A stretch of 50,416 nucleotides of DNA. It comes from Desulfosporosinus sp. (GTDB lineage Bacteria > Bacillota > Desulfitobacteriia > Desulfitobacteriales > Desulfitobacteriaceae). The notes beneath the pieces are model-generated. The model was not told the origin of the DNA and did not search any database. It worked only from the letters and a program-made list of their open reading frames with translations. The translations under genes were made by a program, and so were the position numbers. Position 1 is the stretch's first letter; the number at the start of each line of letters is the position of its first letter. The stretch covers positions 1 to 50,416 of the forward strand of contig JARLHU010000169.1 of NCBI GenBank assembly GCA_031292095.1, given 5' to 3'. This document shows, in pieces, positions 26,629 through 35,467 of this stretch.

Positions 26629-27177
26629 TTAGTCATTCATAGACTTCTTAAGGTTTTCGGCTGCGTCTGCAGCGCTATTCATCGCGTCATTGATCGTCTT
26701 CCCCAAAAAATCTGGTCCCTTAAAGCGATATCGCAAACCAAAGAATAGGCCTATAATGAGCAGTGGAATGGTAACCCCAAACGCGAAAATTAACAACAAG
26801 ACTAGAGCGATGACAGGAACAGAGGCTTTGCTTTGCTCGCCCTTGAGCACTTCAAAGTAATTTGTAGTGCTCTTGCGGAGGATTTTAAAGCAGAATTTCA
26901 CCAATTTTTTCATTAAAGAAGAAAAGGTTTCTCCACCGTTACAGTTTTTATTTTCTTTTTCCCAACAACTTTTGTTGAAGACCACCTCGCTTGCATCCAC
27001 GGTTTTTTCGCTGCTATAATAACCGCCTCCGTTCGGTGCGTTTACCTTTCCCTGTTTCTCCAAATCGATAATGGCTTCCAGCAAATCCCCATTTGACGCA
27101 TCGAGGGCGGCCTTCGCCTCATCGTAGCTTACATTAGCCATGGCACGGAGTTTCTCCACTTGTTCTAAGGTTGTCAT
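26629..27177 (-). CDS. DUF4342 protein with UBA-like N-terminus
   Basis: 182 residues. The first 45 residues form a UBA/EF-Ts-type three-helix domain (NVSYDEAKAALDASNGDLLE). A linker with odd cysteines (CWEKENKNC) follows, then the DUF4342 region (NYFEVLKGEQSKASVPVIAL) with a strong hydrophobic stretch (about 119-149) that forms a membrane hairpin or span, and a charged amphipathic tail. Family function unknown; it commonly sits beside two-component genes, as here, 22 bases before the response regulator. ATG 27177 has GAGGAATA upstream. Confidence 0.85.
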   Translation of the reverse strand: MTTLEQVEKLRAMANVSYDEAKAALDASNGDLLEAIIDLEKQGKVNAPNGGGYYSSEKTVDASEVVFNKSCWEKENKNCNGGETFSSLMKKLVKFCFKILRKSTTNYFEVLKGEQSKASVPVIALVLLLIFAFGVTIPLLIIGLFFGLRYRFKGPDFLGKTINDAMNSAADAAENLKKSMND

Positions 27178-27324
27178 AAATATTCCTCCTCGTTTTTGTT
27201 AGGATTCCACGTTGCTTAAAAACCTGAATCATAGTTTTTGTGACGCAATTGAGTATGTATGAATTCTAACCCAAAAAACTTCAAGGATTATTTGACTTAA
27301 ATTAAAATTTGATTAAAAAGGTGT

Positions 27325-27415
27325 TCATTTTACCGACTCTTCAAATATTTGCTTCAGTATCTCAGCTTCCTGTTCGGAAAGTGTTCATTCACCAAGGTTG
27401 GCGGTTAGACTTATA
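27325..27415 (-). other. Possible gene remnant with one stop
   Basis: On the minus strand the codons read LTANLGE, a TGA, then TLSEQEAEILKQIFEESVK and a TGA. The second part is a plausible amphipathic helix end with a natural stop, so this may be the decayed C-terminus of a small regulator. There is no start or ribosome site. The family is unrecognised and the call is weak. Confidence 0.25.
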
Positions 27416-27438
27416 GGAAAGTCTATTTAAATAGACTT
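27406..27438. promoter_or_regulatory. Perfect 20-bp palindrome plus a third half-site
   Basis: AAGTCTATTTAAATAGACTT (27419-27438) is a perfect 20-base palindrome. A further TAGACTT half-site lies just before it at 27406-27412. This looks like an operator for a dimeric repressor or activator. It lies about 195 bases upstream of the DUF2695/UvrD operon, with no gene between except remnants. Confidence 0.55.
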
Positions 27439-27620
27439 GTCTTGTCAATAGATCGAGGGGTGTAGTATCATTATTCTGGCAGAATTACATGATTATCGGA
27501 ATTATTAACTCATTGATGATACAATTCAAGAAATGGATGATGAGTCGGTCAGAATTGACAGATTTACTGCATTTAATCCCGAACAGACGGAAAGGCTAAA
27601 TGTGGAAATATAAAGAGCAA
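27439..27620 (+). other. Gap with a possible coding remnant
   Basis: From about 27466 a plus-strand frame reads IILAELHDYRNY, one TAA, then LIDDTIQEMDDESVR, IDRFTAFNPEQTE and RLNVEI before a TAA at 27610-27612. The acidic, helical second part looks like a natural protein end. A lost start and an in-frame stop suggest a decayed gene of unknown family. No promoter is clear. Confidence 0.25.
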
Positions 27621-27633
27621 GGGGGCAATGTAC

Positions 27634-28065
27634 ATGTCACTAGGGTATGCTAAAAGATCGGCTAACAGAGAAAAACGAAGAGAGTTCAGAGAGCAACTAA
27701 CCCCTGAAAACGAGGTATTAAAAGACCGAAAATTAATAAGAGAAGAAGTTAATAATAGACTTGTCTCTGGATTACAAACGACACCTCTAACGTATGACGC
27801 CCTTTTTAATGTTGAGAAGGCAAGTTTAAACAAGGACTTTGATGTATTGAGCCTGCTTTTTAAGAGAATGTTTTTTTATCGGTTGAATGAGAAACTCTCA
27901 GGATTAACCTGCGACCATACTCTTCGCTTGAGCAACCAAATTCTCACTCAGATGCAGTTCAACCGAGGAAAAATTAACGAAATAATTGAGATATTTAAGA
28001 AAAATGGCGGGTTTTGTGATTGTGAGATTATCTACAAGGTCGAGAGTCAATTAATTGGCAAATAG
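27634..28065 (+). CDS. DUF2695 domain protein
   Basis: 143 residues. A basic N-terminus (AKRSANREKRREFRE), a charged helical middle, and a C-terminal DUF2695 domain with CDHTLRLSNQILTQM and NGGFCDCEIIYKVE; the conserved cysteines (about residues 93, 126, 128) and His could bind a metal. Function unknown. ATG 27634 is preferred over ATG 27628 because AAGGGGG stands 8 bases before it. It is followed by the helicase gene, whose first codons lie within 40 bases of the stop, so the two are probably one operon. DUF2695 proteins are usually single-domain. Confidence 0.75.
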   Translation: MSLGYAKRSANREKRREFREQLTPENEVLKDRKLIREEVNNRLVSGLQTTPLTYDALFNVEKASLNKDFDVLSLLFKRMFFYRLNEKLSGLTCDHTLRLSNQILTQMQFNRGKINEIIEIFKKNGGFCDCEIIYKVESQLIGK

Positions 28066-28099
28066 CCCTCGGATTCCAATGAAGGGAAATAAGATAATA

Positions 28100-30712
28100 A
28101 TGAATGTTCAACAGTTTTTTACCTGGATAAAAGAGAAGGGTTTTGACTTGACAGAGGCACAACGGAAAGCAGTTGTGCATGATATGGGACCACTCTTGCT
28201 GCTGGCAGTGCCCGGGGCAGGAAAGACAACGGTTCTAATTTTACGTTTGGCATACCTCGTATTGGTTATAAATGTCAATCCGGACAGAATACTTTGTTTA
28301 ACGTTCGGGCGGGCGGCAGCTAAAGAAATGAGTGATCGCTTTACTCAGAATTTCGGAGAGAATATCGGAACTATTCACTTTTCCACGATACACAGTTACG
28401 CTTATGAAGTTGTTCGGGCGGCTTTTCGCCAGAAGGGGCGTGACTATCAGATTATTGAAGAGCTGACTGGAGCTGAAAGTAAGAGTGGGGTGCTTCGTAG
28501 TTTATTTAAGCAAATCAATACCTCAACTCTTACGGAGGACACGTTAGAAGAACTGCAAAATGCTATTTGTTTTGTAAAAAATTCTCTGATTAGTCCTGAA
28601 AAGCTGGAAACCGCAGCCGTAAAAAATTTTGTTACTATTTATAATGACTATGAGAAATACAAGCGGATGCATCAACCCCAACTGATTGACTTTGATGATA
28701 TGCTTTCGATCGCTTATACGGCATTAGTAGAAAATCCGCGACTTCTTGCGATTTATCAGAAGAGATTTGATTATATATTAACAGATGAAAGCCAAGATAC
28801 TTCTTTACTACAACATAAGATAATTGAATTAATTTCTAAACCAAAGCGGAACCTCTTCGTAGTGGGAGATGATGACCAGAGCATCTTTGGGTTTAGGGCA
28901 GCTGAGCCTAAATATCTATTAGAATTCCCTCAAGTCTATGATCAGGCTGAAATTTTGCGGATGGAGCAGAATTTTCGCTCCACGCCTGAAATCGTCAGTA
29001 TGAGCAGGGAGTTTATTCGTAGTAATAAAATGCGCTACGATAAAGAAATGATTACGAAAAACGTTCCTGGTGAAACTGTCCAGATAGAGATATTTAAAGG
29101 GAATAAGGAACAAAATGAGTTTATTCTGGGAGAACTAATCAATAAAGGAGTTGCCAAAAGCGCTGTTCTCTATCGCAATAACCTTTCTGTCATTACTCTG
29201 GTTGATGAACTTGATCGGGGCGGGGTTCCATTCTATATACGGGATTCCAATAAGGAACGATTTTTTAGTCATTGGGTCGTAAAAGATATTTTGAATTTTC
29301 TGCGCTTTTCTTATAGTGATCAAAGTGTCGCGGTGCTTGATACGATTAAGAGTAAGTTTGAGACCTATATTAGTAAAGCGCAGATAGAATACCTAAAGGG
29401 TATTAAGATTGATCGTTCGATTTTTGAGATATTATCCGAGCAGCAGGAGGGGAAATCAAGGCAAAGTGGGTATCTTACTCTGAAAGAGCAATTTAAAAGT
29501 TTGAATAAACTCTCACCAAGCAAGGCCGTTGGTTATATCCGTAATGAGCTGGGATACGATAAAGTAATTGAGAGGATTTGCAAAAATCTGGGTTTTTCTA
29601 AAGAACACTTAAACTCTCTGCTTAGTATCTTAGAAACAATAGCTGCCAGGGAATCGACTCTACCTGACTTTGCCAAGCGATTAAGTTATCTCGAAGAAAA
29701 AATAAAGACCTCATACAAAAATAAGGGAACGAAAGCGGTAACTCTTTCGACGATTCATTCTGCAAAAGGGCTTGAATGGGAAAGAGTGTACTTAATCGAT
29801 CTGATTCAGGGGATTATTCCGGATTTAGAAGCTGTAAAAAATGCAGCAAATAAGAAAATGGAGGCTATCGAAGAGGAAAGACGCCTATTTTACGTGGCAA
29901 TGACTAGGGCACAAAAACATTTAACTCTTTGTACGATGAAACAGTATTTGAAGCAGACAGCAAAGAGATCTCAATTTGTGCAGGAAGTACAAGCCTTGCT
30001 TGAAGTAGAATTGCAGAGGAAACGGGTAGAGGAAGCGCGAATTGCTAGGGAAGAACGAGAAGAGTTACTGAGGCTTTCCCAGGCAGAGCGAGAAGAGTTA
30101 TTAAGGCTCGCCCAGGTAGAACAAGAAAAGTCAGAAAGGATTGCCAAGGAAGAACAGGAGAAACGTAGGGCAGGAGATTTTGAGTTTCACCTAGCAAAGA
30201 GAGAGGGTTTCTTTAATGGGCTAACCGAAAAAGAAGAAGGTTTCTTTTTAGAGCTTTGTGAAAAACACGGTTATACTGAAGATTCCTTCCCAGGCATTTT
30301 CGACGTGGAAGTTGAACACTCTTCGTTAATCCAAACTCCGGCTAAGGTTTGGCAACTATGGATCTACGATAGGTGTATTTACAAAAAGAAGGATACAGAG
30401 CTTCTCTATATTACAGCTATTTATGATAGAAGTGTCAGAAGGATTTACGATTTTATTAAGTTGCAAGACGAAGGTGTTTTTCGGACGAGTAATGACTCTA
30501 CTTATAAATTTGCATTCTACGAATATATAGAGATATTACTGAATTTGGGGATTGTCAGTAGGGTGGAAGTAAGACATTATAAAATACTCGTCAATGAAAT
30601 CCCTATCTACAAAGATAGAAAAGAGAATGTGTTAATTAAAATTTGCTTGGATAATCAAGATTATGCTTGTGAGAGTGTTAAAAATTTCATAGCATTATCT
30701 CACCTTCCTTGA
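28100..30712 (+). CDS. UvrD/Rep-type superfamily 1 helicase with extra C-terminal domain
   Basis: ATP-dependent 3'-5' DNA helicase, 870 residues. Walker A is AVPGAGKTT (about 36-44), motif II is ILTDESQDTS (near 228; Ser replaces the usual aromatic), motif III is VVGDDDQSIFGFRAA, motif V is STIHSAKGLEWERV and motif VI is FYVAMTRAQKHL. All ATPase motifs are present. After the helicase core (about 600) comes an acidic-basic coiled coil with an 11-residue repeat (REELLRLSQAE, REELLRLAQVE, QEKSERIAKEE) and then an unrecognised domain of about 180 residues (from EGFFNGLTEKEEGFF to the end), not part of UvrD, PcrA or Rep. The start is uncertain: ATG 28100 (AAGGG 13 bases before), ATG 28079 or TTG 28055, the last overlapping the DUF2695 stop. 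Operon with DUF2695. Confidence 0.88.
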   Translation: MNVQQFFTWIKEKGFDLTEAQRKAVVHDMGPLLLLAVPGAGKTTVLILRLAYLVLVINVNPDRILCLTFGRAAAKEMSDRFTQNFGENIGTIHFSTIHSYAYEVVRAAFRQKGRDYQIIEELTGAESKSGVLRSLFKQINTSTLTEDTLEELQNAICFVKNSLISPEKLETAAVKNFVTIYNDYEKYKRMHQPQLIDFDDMLSIAYTALVENPRLLAIYQKRFDYILTDESQDTSLLQHKIIELISKPKRNLFVVGDDDQSIFGFRAAEPKYLLEFPQVYDQAEILRMEQNFRSTPEIVSMSREFIRSNKMRYDKEMITKNVPGETVQIEIFKGNKEQNEFILGELINKGVAKSAVLYRNNLSVITLVDELDRGGVPFYIRDSNKERFFSHWVVKDILNFLRFSYSDQSVAVLDTIKSKFETYISKAQIEYLKGIKIDRSIFEILSEQQEGKSRQSGYLTLKEQFKSLNKLSPSKAVGYIRNELGYDKVIERICKNLGFSKEHLNSLLSILETIAARESTLPDFAKRLSYLEEKIKTSYKNKGTKAVTLSTIHSAKGLEWERVYLIDLIQGIIPDLEAVKNAANKKMEAIEEERRLFYVAMTRAQKHLTLCTMKQYLKQTAKRSQFVQEVQALLEVELQRKRVEEARIAREEREELLRLSQAEREELLRLAQVEQEKSERIAKEEQEKRRAGDFEFHLAKREGFFNGLTEKEEGFFLELCEKHGYTEDSFPGIFDVEVEHSSLIQTPAKVWQLWIYDRCIYKKKDTELLYITAIYDRSVRRIYDFIKLQDEGVFRTSNDSTYKFAFYEYIEILLNLGIVSRVEVRHYKILVNEIPIYKDRKENVLIKICLDNQDYACESVKNFIALSHLP
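30056..30121 (+). repeat. 33-bp tandem duplication inside the helicase coiled coil
   Basis: 30056-30088 and 30089-30121 are near-identical 33-base units encoding REELLRLSQAE and REELLRLAQVE. The 11-residue period is that of a hendecad (right-handed) coiled coil. The repeat suggests that linker length can change by slippage. Confidence 0.8.
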
Positions 30713-30863
30713 AATCAAAAAACCATTGCGGGCATTTTCTAAGCGGGATAGTAGTGTTAATTCCCGCATTTAATCTGATGAGGGACATAAATATAAAATA
30801 TTTCTCTAAAAAATATAGTTTTTTCTGATATAATATCTAAAATAATCAAAAGGGGGAGATCGT

Positions 30864-31583
30864 TTGAAAAATAGTTTGAAAATTCTAGTTGTTTTATTCT
30901 CATTAATATTAGTCTTTGCACAACCTGCCTCAGCTCTGGAGACTCCACAAGCAAACACAATTGAGACTTCGGCAACGGGCGTAGTAACCGTAGAACCAGA
31001 CGTTGTACAACTTAGTTTAACCGTACGAACAGAAGAGAGTAGTGGGGCGTTAGCAGAGGAAAAAAATGCAATTGCAGTTAATAAGGCCATAGATTTGCTC
31101 AGCAAAGAAGGTCTTGATAAAGACGAAATTAAAACTACTAATTACTCGACCTATTCCTATCTCAAGACAGATCCAAACAAAAATGCTGACACTGAAATCA
31201 AGGTATATTCAACAAGCAGTGGTCTGGAGGTCACTATGAAGGAGTTAAACAAGGTTGGGGAAATCCTTGATCAACTAGCCAATATAACCGAGGTTAATGT
31301 AAATTCAGTCAACTATTCTATTCAAAATCCTGAGAAGTACAAAGAACAGGTCATTGATTCGGCTATCGCGGGTGCGAAGCAGAACATTCTTTATAGTGCC
31401 AAGGCATTAGGCGTAGAACTAGATAAATTAGCTTACCTCAGAATAGATTTTAGTCCAAATTTAGGTATTCAACCATACATTAGGGGGGCAGTTGCGCCAA
31501 CTAGTTCAGCGATACCCCAACCACAAAATCCAGACAAAATTACCATTTCTGCTACGGCGGATATGTCCTATTCGGTCAAATAA
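30864..31583 (+). CDS. Secreted SIMPL-domain (DUF541) protein
   Basis: 239 residues with a clear signal peptide: KNSLKILVV start, a hydrophobic core to about residue 20, and an A-x-A type site near PASA-LE. The mature part is a SIMPL/DUF541 domain (ETSATGVVTVEPDVVQLSL near 34-52, ATADMSYSVK at the end). The family is linked to oxidative stress and surface signalling in other bacteria, but the molecular role is unclear. Start is TTG 30864, with AGGGGGAG 5 bases upstream. Monocistronic; followed by a hairpin at 31619. Confidence 0.88.
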   Translation: MKNSLKILVVLFSLILVFAQPASALETPQANTIETSATGVVTVEPDVVQLSLTVRTEESSGALAEEKNAIAVNKAIDLLSKEGLDKDEIKTTNYSTYSYLKTDPNKNADTEIKVYSTSSGLEVTMKELNKVGEILDQLANITEVNVNSVNYSIQNPEKYKEQVIDSAIAGAKQNILYSAKALGVELDKLAYLRIDFSPNLGIQPYIRGAVAPTSSAIPQPQNPDKITISATADMSYSVK

Positions 31584-31618
31584 TAACAATCATATTCGAA
31601 CTTAGGTGACCCATGCAG

Positions 31619-31657
31619 AGAGAAGGGAATGGTTTAAACTAAGCCATTCTCTTCTCT
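31619..31657 (+). terminator. Hairpin terminator after the SIMPL gene
   Basis: AGAGAAGGGAATGG (31619-31632) pairs with CCATTCTCTTCTCT (31644-31657), with one G-U pair and an 11-base loop. The 3' flank is AATTAATT rather than a run of Ts, so it is a weak or factor-assisted terminator. Confidence 0.6.
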
Positions 31658-31801
31658 AATTAATTGTCTAGTTGAGCTGACTTATTAAACTTATACAGAT
31701 CGGGGGGGAGTTAAATCATCAGGGTATTGTGAACGCAAAAAATCTGCTGGCAAAAATTGATAGGTGATGAAATCTCTGGTCACGAAGGAGAGAAGGATGA
31801 T

Positions 31802-32386
31802 TTGTTCAAGTCAATAAAAAACTACGACCCATATAATGAGCAAGAAAAAAAAGATAAAGAAGTCATTATATATTGTACTGAAGTATTTGAGGATGTTCTA
31901 ACGAGGAAAAATGAGGTCGCACATATTACTAGCTCGGCCTTTGTAGTCAATAAAACAAAAGATAAAGTGCTCATGATTCATCATAATATCTATAATTCTT
32001 GGTCTTGGATCGGAGGACATGCCGATGGAGAAGAAGACCTCTTGGCGGTTGCATTGCAAGAATTAAAAGAGGAAACTGGAGTCAAGAATATTTACCCTGT
32101 TTCCTCAGATATTTTCTCCTTGGAGGTACTGACCGTGTTAGGGCATACAAAGAGAGGAAACTACATTTCCCCTCATTTGCATTTATCCGTTGCTTATTTA
32201 ATTGAAGCGGATGAAAACGACACACTTATGGTTAAAGAAGATGAAAATAGTGGAGTTAAATGGATTCCCATTGATGAAATCACGGTCTATAGTACTGAAC
32301 CTCATATGCATAAGGTCTATGAGAAGTTAATAGCCAAAGTGAACTCGTTCAAATTAAGGACAGCGTCAATTTCCCCTCTCTCGTAG
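31802..32386 (+). CDS. NUDIX hydrolase
   Basis: Hydrolyses a nucleoside diphosphate linked to another moiety; substrate unknown. 194 residues from the chosen start. The Nudix box GHADGEEDLLAVAL, then QELKEETGV, is complete except that the usual Arg of REU is Gln. The flanking HHNIYNSWSWIGGH and SPHLHLSVAYLIE are typical of a Firmicute subgroup. TTG 31802 (FKSIKNYDPYNEQE follows) is preferred: GAAGGAGAGAAGG ends 5 bases upstream and the family starts here. TTG 31757 is open but has no site. Its 3' end overlaps the convergent HD-GYP gene by 21 bases. Confidence 0.85.
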   Translation: MFKSIKNYDPYNEQEKKDKEVIIYCTEVFEDVLTRKNEVAHITSSAFVVNKTKDKVLMIHHNIYNSWSWIGGHADGEEDLLAVALQELKEETGVKNIYPVSSDIFSLEVLTVLGHTKRGNYISPHLHLSVAYLIEADENDTLMVKEDENSGVKWIPIDEITVYSTEPHMHKVYEKLIAKVNSFKLRTASISPLS

Positions 32387-34942
32387 GGAAGATGAATTGA
32401 TAACTTTGTCGATGAATACCTTCACCAACTCTGGGTCGAACTGTACCCCGGCATTCTTCTGAAGTTCGGCTATAGCCACTTCGTCAGGTAAAGCATCCCG
32501 ATAGCTTCTGGCGCTTGTCATGGCATCATAGGCATCTGCAATGGCAATAATCCTGGGTTGAAGAGGCAGTTCCTCACCCTTTATACCCTTCGGATAGCCT
32601 AAACCATCCCAACGTTCATGATGAGCCAATACGTATTCCGCCATTTCGGCCATCCCATTGACCGTACTTAGAATACGATAACCGATTTCCGGATGACGTT
32701 TAATTTCTTCCCATTCATCATTTGTTAGCTTTCCCGGTTTATTCAGTATTTCTTCGTCGATGGCGATCTTGCCTATATCATGAAGTAAGCCGACGCTTTT
32801 TAGTTCCTGAACTTCTCCTTCCAGCAAACCAAGAGCCTCCCCCATACTTTGGCAGAGTGCGGAAACTCGATAAGAGTGCTGTTCTTCTCGTTTGTTCTTT
32901 TCGTGAAGGGTTTTGATAATCGTCTGTATGGTTTTCCCACGCATACTTGGGCCTTCAAAGAGTTTTCTTTTGTACATATAATCTTCGGCTTTTTTTAAGA
33001 GGTCATGGATATCTTCTGTTTCAGAACGTTTTATGGCATAGCCAAAAGAAATAGATAATTCGATTGAACCAACTTTTTCTTGTACAGCAAGGGCATTGAT
33101 TCGTTCGAGAATTTGCTCTGTTTCAGCAGCCTCCGTGTTAGGCAACAAGATGCTGAATTCGTCTCCGCCAAGTCGGGCAATAATATCATCTGCGCGGCAA
33201 CCTTTGCGAAGTACTTCGGCAACGCTTTTTAGGAGTTTGTCTCCGATAGCATGACCAAAAGAATCATTAATCAGTTTAAGACCATTGACATCGGCCATCA
33301 CAAGAGTCAAGGGATAATTCCTGACGACATCGATTCGTTTTAACTCCTCTTCAAAAAAGCGTCGGTTATAGAGGCCGGTCAGTTGATCATGGAAACTTAA
33401 ATGAATGATTTTCTCTTCTGCACGCTTGCGCTCCGTGACATCCTGAATAGTACCTATCAAACGAACCGCATTGTCTCGGTGATCAAACTCAACTTTTCCA
33501 AGTTCATGTACCCAGCGTTCTTCTCTATCATGAATACGGATGATTTTATATTCAAAATCGAAGCGATCCTGTGACCTTGTCACCTGCGAAAAATAATTGA
33601 AAAGTTTGGACCTCCATTTCGGATGAACAATCTCCAGCCAACCTCTCTGCGTGCGCGGATAAGTTGCATCGATCCCAAGAATCTCAAGCAGCTCTGGTGA
33701 ACACTGCCATTCTCTCGTTTTGAGAGATTTAAGATAGCTTCCCAATCGTGCTACTTTTTGTGATTCATTCAACAAGGTGTTTTGTTGTTCCAATACAGCA
33801 TTGAGTTCGTCTAACTGACTCGTTCGCATTTTAATTTTATCTTCAAGTTCCTCATTCAATTCCCTGATGTCTTCTTCAACCTTCTCACGCTTGACAATCT
33901 CTTCCTCAAGCATCGCATTGCTTTCTTCAAGCTCACTATTTAGATCCTCCAGTTGGGCTGTTCTATTAATGACTCTGCTTTCGAGTTCTGCATTTAACTC
34001 TCTGATTTCTGCTTCAACTTGTTGCCTTGCTTTGAGGGCATCCCATAGCTCGTTGGTTTTTTGTTTGACCATTCGTTGAAGCGTTCTATTCCAGATAAAC
34101 AATAATAATGCCGCCAGAAAAACTGCCACACCAATGATAACAATTACTCTGATTAAGGGATTTTCATAGAAGGGCGCACTCGTCAAACCAAACCACTTTT
34201 TATCAATGGCCTGATATTCACTATCGGAGATCTTCGCAAATCCATCATTAATTGTAGGCAGAAACCCCGAATGCCCTTTTTTAATGGCTCTAAAAAATTG
34301 GGCGGTGTACAATGACGAACTCGAATATTTAAAATTATCTTGAATTCCCATTTTATACAGATAGTATAGGGCCGGGGGTTTTCCCATCGTAAATATCACG
34401 GCCTTGTGATCCCTAGCAGCTTGGACAACAGCTTCGGCTGTATCATATTCTTGAATATTGGTTATGCCATGTTCTTTGAGAACATTGATAGAGTTATCCC
34501 CTTTTTTCACAGCTACAGTAAACCCTTTTAAAGAATTAACATCCGTAATTCCAGATATATTCTTCTGAAAAAATATAGGTATATCAATCGATGCATAGGG
34601 CTTTGAAAAATCATAGATCTTGGCTCTGTCAGCATTATAGGAGATCGTATCAATAACGTCGAACTCGCCGTGTAACATACTCTCATAGGCTTTAATCCAG
34701 GTCATCCCGGTGATAGTCACTTTTATACCTGTTTTTTGTTCAAAAAGTTTCCACTGGTCAACCGTGATTCCCTGCAAATTACCCTGACTATCACGAAAAG
34801 AGTAAGGGGGATAGTTGTCATCCATGACCACGCTGATCGTTTCAATCTTAGGTGGGGCAGCCTGGACATGAATCGGGTGATATAGCAAAAATGCCAAAAC
34901 AAGGATCCAAAAGAAATAATACTTGCAACTCGTATTTTTAAT
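32366..34942 (-). CDS. Extracellular solute-binding, PAS, GGDEF and HD-GYP signalling protein with ATT start
   Basis: Cyclic-di-GMP turnover protein, 858 residues. N-terminal signal peptide, then a periplasmic-binding-protein-like (SBP_bac_3) sensor (about 30-260), a membrane span (about 270-295), long coiled coils (about 300-410), a PAS/PAC domain (about 415-525), a GGDEF cyclase domain with an intact ARLGGDEFSILL, and an HD-GYP phosphodiesterase with LLHDIGKIAID and HHERWDGLGYPKG. Both catalytic motifs look active. The first usual codon, TTG 34897, falls inside the signal peptide. Upstream in frame, after a TAG, the only candidate is ATT 34942, with GGGAGGG 8 bases before; it restores a textbook leader (KNTSCKYYFFWILVLAFLL, VQA cleavage). 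Rare ATT initiation is therefore the best reading. Confidence 0.85.
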   Translation of the reverse strand: MKNTSCKYYFFWILVLAFLLYHPIHVQAAPPKIETISVVMDDNYPPYSFRDSQGNLQGITVDQWKLFEQKTGIKVTITGMTWIKAYESMLHGEFDVIDTISYNADRAKIYDFSKPYASIDIPIFFQKNISGITDVNSLKGFTVAVKKGDNSINVLKEHGITNIQEYDTAEAVVQAARDHKAVIFTMGKPPALYYLYKMGIQDNFKYSSSSLYTAQFFRAIKKGHSGFLPTINDGFAKISDSEYQAIDKKWFGLTSAPFYENPLIRVIVIIGVAVFLAALLLFIWNRTLQRMVKQKTNELWDALKARQQVEAEIRELNAELESRVINRTAQLEDLNSELEESNAMLEEEIVKREKVEEDIRELNEELEDKIKMRTSQLDELNAVLEQQNTLLNESQKVARLGSYLKSLKTREWQCSPELLEILGIDATYPRTQRGWLEIVHPKWRSKLFNYFSQVTRSQDRFDFEYKIIRIHDREERWVHELGKVEFDHRDNAVRLIGTIQDVTERKRAEEKIIHLSFHDQLTGLYNRRFFEEELKRIDVVRNYPLTLVMADVNGLKLINDSFGHAIGDKLLKSVAEVLRKGCRADDIIARLGGDEFSILLPNTEAAETEQILERINALAVQEKVGSIELSISFGYAIKRSETEDIHDLLKKAEDYMYKRKLFEGPSMRGKTIQTIIKTLHEKNKREEQHSYRVSALCQSMGEALGLLEGEVQELKSVGLLHDIGKIAIDEEILNKPGKLTNDEWEEIKRHPEIGYRILSTVNGMAEMAEYVLAHHERWDGLGYPKGIKGEELPLQPRIIAIADAYDAMTSARSYRDALPDEVAIAELQKNAGVQFDPELVKVFIDKVINSSSLRERGN

Positions 34943-35011
34943 GAAACATACCCTCCCTTGCTACCAAAGCAACTCTTCCCATTTTATCGGCTCGGGGCGA
35001 TTCAAGCAAGG

Positions 35012-35045
35012 TAATTAACCAAGTCTAATTAACCAAGTCTAATTA
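35012..35045. repeat. 14-bp tandem repeat
   Basis: TAATTAACCAAGTC occurs at 35012-35025 and 35026-35039, followed by a partial third copy (TAATTA). It lies in the gap upstream of the divergent signalling protein and Nudix gene. No function is seen. Confidence 0.8.
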
Positions 35046-35467
35046 GTGTCCCTGTCTGCCAAAAAACGACGTGAACCATTCTTTTCATTAGTATTCTTTG
35101 CAATTTATTTAAATCCTGCAATCTTTTTTAAAATGATATCCTGCTGTGATTCATCAGAAGGAGGTCACAAAAATTCCTTTGATAGGTAGGATGATCGGAT
35201 ATTTATAGAGAACTTGTACATATATAAAGATATAATTGATCGTAGGAAGCAAGTTGCTCTAGAAGATCGAAAAGCTGATCAAGCAATCTAAGCTCAAAAG
35301 TCTGTCAGTTATTTTTTTACGTTGAATAATTGAACCCAGAAAAGAGGTGTCCTCTTGGGAGCGGAATTAGAGGATTCGCGGGACGGATTCAAAATGTGGC
35401 CCTCTTTCAACCACTCTTTGATTTACAGAGAAGCCACAAGTATCCTGAGAGGGAAGGACTGAAAAGC
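35046..35467. other. Gap with a strong ribosome site and a possible frameshifted small gene
   Basis: AAGGAGGTCA (35157-35166) is a near-perfect ribosome site, but the frame that follows (TTG 35179) stops at 35208. A second plus frame from 35190 reads 33 codons (DRIFIENLYIYKDIIDRRKQ, then VALEDRKADQAI) to TAA 35289-35291. Together these look like one small helical gene broken by a frameshift, of unknown family. The stretch 35330-35467 is open in the frame of the next gene but precedes its ribosome site, so it is leader DNA. Confidence 0.3.

Noticed and set aside
30743..30767. Possible terminator after the UvrD-like helicase
   Set aside because: GCGGGA and TCCCGC can pair but with a 13-base loop and no proper T-run; too weak to list.
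35330..35467. 46-codon extension of the MutT-like gene
   Set aside because: There is no ribosome site, and the family start with GGAAGGA upstream is at 35468.
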